From NCBI GenBank assembly GCA_917880885.1, contig OU862910.1, forward strand, positions 14,148,710 to 14,212,709: a stretch of DNA of 64,000 nucleotides, written 5' to 3'. This document shows, in pieces, positions 62,771 through 64,000 of this stretch; position 1 is the first letter of the stretch, and every line of letters begins with the position of its first letter. A model generated the notes under the pieces. The model did not search any database. It saw only the letters and a program-made list of their open reading frames with translations, and had not been told where the DNA came from. Source of the stretch: Limnephilus marmoratus. Taxonomy: Eukaryota > Arthropoda > Insecta > Trichoptera > Limnephilidae. A program made the position numbers and the translations under genes.

Positions 62771-62882
62771 TGAATGAGCCATATTATTGTAAAGTTTCAT
62801 TTAAATCCATTTCGTAGGTTTTGCGTGAAAGAGTAACAAACATAAATCCATACAAACTTTCGCCTTTATAATATATATATTA

Positions 62883-62930
62883 TACAAACTTTCGCCTTTA
62901 TAATATATATTATAAAGGCGAAAGTTTGTA
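62883..62930. repeat. Perfect 48-bp palindrome
   Basis: TACAAACTTTCGCCTTTATA continues to a centre at ATAT/ATAT and is then followed by its exact reverse complement. A direct copy of the left arm lies just upstream, from about 62,848. The motif ACAAACTTTCGCCTTTATAA often occurs near insect mobile-element ends. Confidence 0.85.
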
Positions 62931-63105
62931 CTTTCGGTGGTTGAGTGGGCATAGCGCTTGGATCCCATCGGCGTTCCTCGGCTGGCTAAGTCCTCCATCA
63001 CAACACAAGCAACATTTTCGGCTTTCTGTGGTGGTAGTAGAAGATTTTCAAACATTGTTGGGTTATTCGTAACCCGGGGGTGTTTGTCTTTCTTTAAAAA
63101 AAAAT
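62931..63105 (+). repeat. tRNA-like SINE (family 4s), plus strand
   Basis: Begins GGTGGTTGAGTGGGCATAGC (A-box-like), then CTCGGCTGGCTAAGTCCTCC, CACAAGCAACATTTTC, TTTTCAAACATTGTTGGGTT and ATTCGTAACCCGG, ending in A-rich sequence. A second copy is at 63,361 and a 3' fragment at 27,833. Confidence 0.55.
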
Positions 63106-63360
63106 AAATTTAAAAAAATAAAAAAAAATAACAATAACAATAAAAATATATATATATATTGTTTTACAAAACATTGAAATATAAAGTCAACATTACTCGT
63201 TTTTTTGGAAAAACAATATATAAAATAATGAAAAATTAATTGCCTAACGTTGAAAACGCTGCAATATATTTTTTCTTTTACACTTTACCCTTCGCGAGTC
63301 TTGAGGTATAGATGATAGAGTTCTGTGTTCGAAAAACATTTTTTCATAACAATTAAGTCG
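63106..63360. other. A-rich spacer
   Basis: A/T simple sequence follows the SINE tail (63,105-63,165). No gene. Confidence 0.4.
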
Positions 63361-63508
63361 CTTCTGGCTCCCACCAAAGTGAAGTGAGTTCAATTCCTCG
63401 GCTGCTTAAGTCCTCCATCACGACACAAGCAACATTTTCCGCTTACTGTGATGGTAGCAGGACATTTTCAAATATTGTCAGGTTATTCATATCCAGAGAA
63501 TGTTTATG
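63361..63508 (+). repeat. Second family 4s SINE copy, plus strand
   Basis: CCTCGGCTGCTTAAGTCCTC, ATCACGACACAAGCAACATT, TTTCAAATATTGTCAGGTTA and TTCATATCC align with the copy at 62,931, with more divergence at the end. Confidence 0.55.
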
Positions 63509-63863
63509 TACAGGGACTAATAGCACGTACACGAAGGATTTTAAACAACGATTCATGATCATATTTGGAGTAAAAAAGTAGATGTCATTTTGCTGTCCGA
63601 TTTTTCTAATAAAAACATAAAACAAAAAAAAATCAATCACGTGAAAGTACGGATCACGTGATACGTGTGCGGTTTCTCGTTTTACCGTGCTGATGAAACG
63701 AGACGGAGTGCTTATCAGGTGACCGGCTAGGCTAAACCCGACTACTCAGCTGCGACGTATGATGGAAATAGAAAAAAAATATCATCGGACAGCAAAATGA
63801 CATCTACATTTTTAATCCAAATAAGCTCGAGAACCGCTTGTTAAAATCCTTCGCGAACCTGTA
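63509..63863. mobile_element. MITE with long terminal inverted repeats
   Basis: Left arm 63,509-63,600 and right arm 63,780-63,863 are reverse complements with some loss (ACGAAGGATTTTAA / TTAAAATCCTTCGCG; AGATGTCATTTTGCTGTCCG / CGGACAGCAAAATGACATCT). The ends are TACAGG and CCTGTA. Non-coding interior. Possibly related to the 16.6-17.0 kb remnant. It inserted in or next to the family 4s SINE. Confidence 0.65.
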
Positions 63864-64000
63864 TATTCATTTTTAACCATTTTTTTCAATACCTAAGTAG
63901 ATACCTGATCTAACGTTTTTAAGGCACATAAATGAAGAAAATCATATAGTTGTAGTCACTACTATGAAATGGAAAGGTAAAGAAAAACACTCTGAAAATT
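63864..64000. other. Unassigned window end
   Basis: No feature recognised. Confidence 0.35.

Noticed and set aside
62356..62777. Glycine- or proline-rich proteins near 62.5 kb
   Set aside because: Same C-rich repeat; the frames are not conserved between copies.
1..64000. CRISPR array, bacterial operon, or viral gene cluster
   Set aside because: No regularly spaced repeats, no ribosome binding sites with packed genes, no viral structural genes; everything recognised is eukaryotic mobile DNA.

Overview
The window looks like gene-poor, AT-rich nuclear DNA of an insect or another arthropod. Supporting signs are short runs of the arthropod telomere-type unit TTAGG, mariner, hAT, Helitron and Penelope-like remnants, several non-LTR retrotransposon (LINE) lineages, and abundant tRNA-derived SINEs. 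The order cannot be fixed from the sequence alone. I found no convincing host gene, no rRNA and no functional tRNA. Every long reading frame that I can recognise belongs to a transposable element.

Layout. 0-5 kb holds tRNA-derived SINEs and a Penelope-like inverted repeat. 5-10 kb holds LINE 3'-end fragments, a 186-bp tandem duplication and more SINEs. 10-19 kb holds two kinds of MITE, an internally deleted LINE, a complete 759-bp hAT MITE, a Penelope-like fragment with a hammerhead-like core, and a full SINE. 19.9-21.3 kb is a young 5'-truncated LINE with an 11-bp target duplication. 22-27 kb holds a SINE split by a LINE, and other SINE copies. 28.0-44.15 kb is one nested structure. 44-51 kb is mostly unassigned, with C-rich and other dispersed repeats. 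51-55.3 kb holds a deleted mariner, two hAT MITEs, a MITE with a 9-bp target duplication, and a LINE fragment interrupted by a hAT element. 55.5-58.6 kb holds GC-rich unassigned segments and a Helitron end. 61-64 kb holds a SINE interrupted by a cluster of a second SINE-like family, a perfect palindrome, and another MITE.

The main result is the nest at 28,019-44,157. A hAT MITE flanked by the 8-bp duplication CTTAAAGC is split by a minus-strand LINE (C). LINE C carries in its ORF1 a plus-strand LINE with an RNase H domain (A), flanked by an imperfect 12-bp duplication. LINE A carries in its ORF2 an apparently intact minus-strand LINE (B), flanked by ATTATTT. Removing B plus one target copy (5,739 bp) keeps A's frame. 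Removing A plus one target copy (11,141 bp) rejoins C's ORF1 in one frame. So the insertion order is readable: MITE, then C, then A, then B.

Non-autonomous elements appear to depend on autonomous partners. One SINE-like family ends with the same ~100 bp as a Jockey-like LINE seen here. Two hAT MITE families carry dense subterminal motif arrays typical of transposase binding sites. Small MITEs carry the target duplications of absent transposases. I saw no evidence for a new cellular pathway. The novelty is in the structure of the mobile elements.
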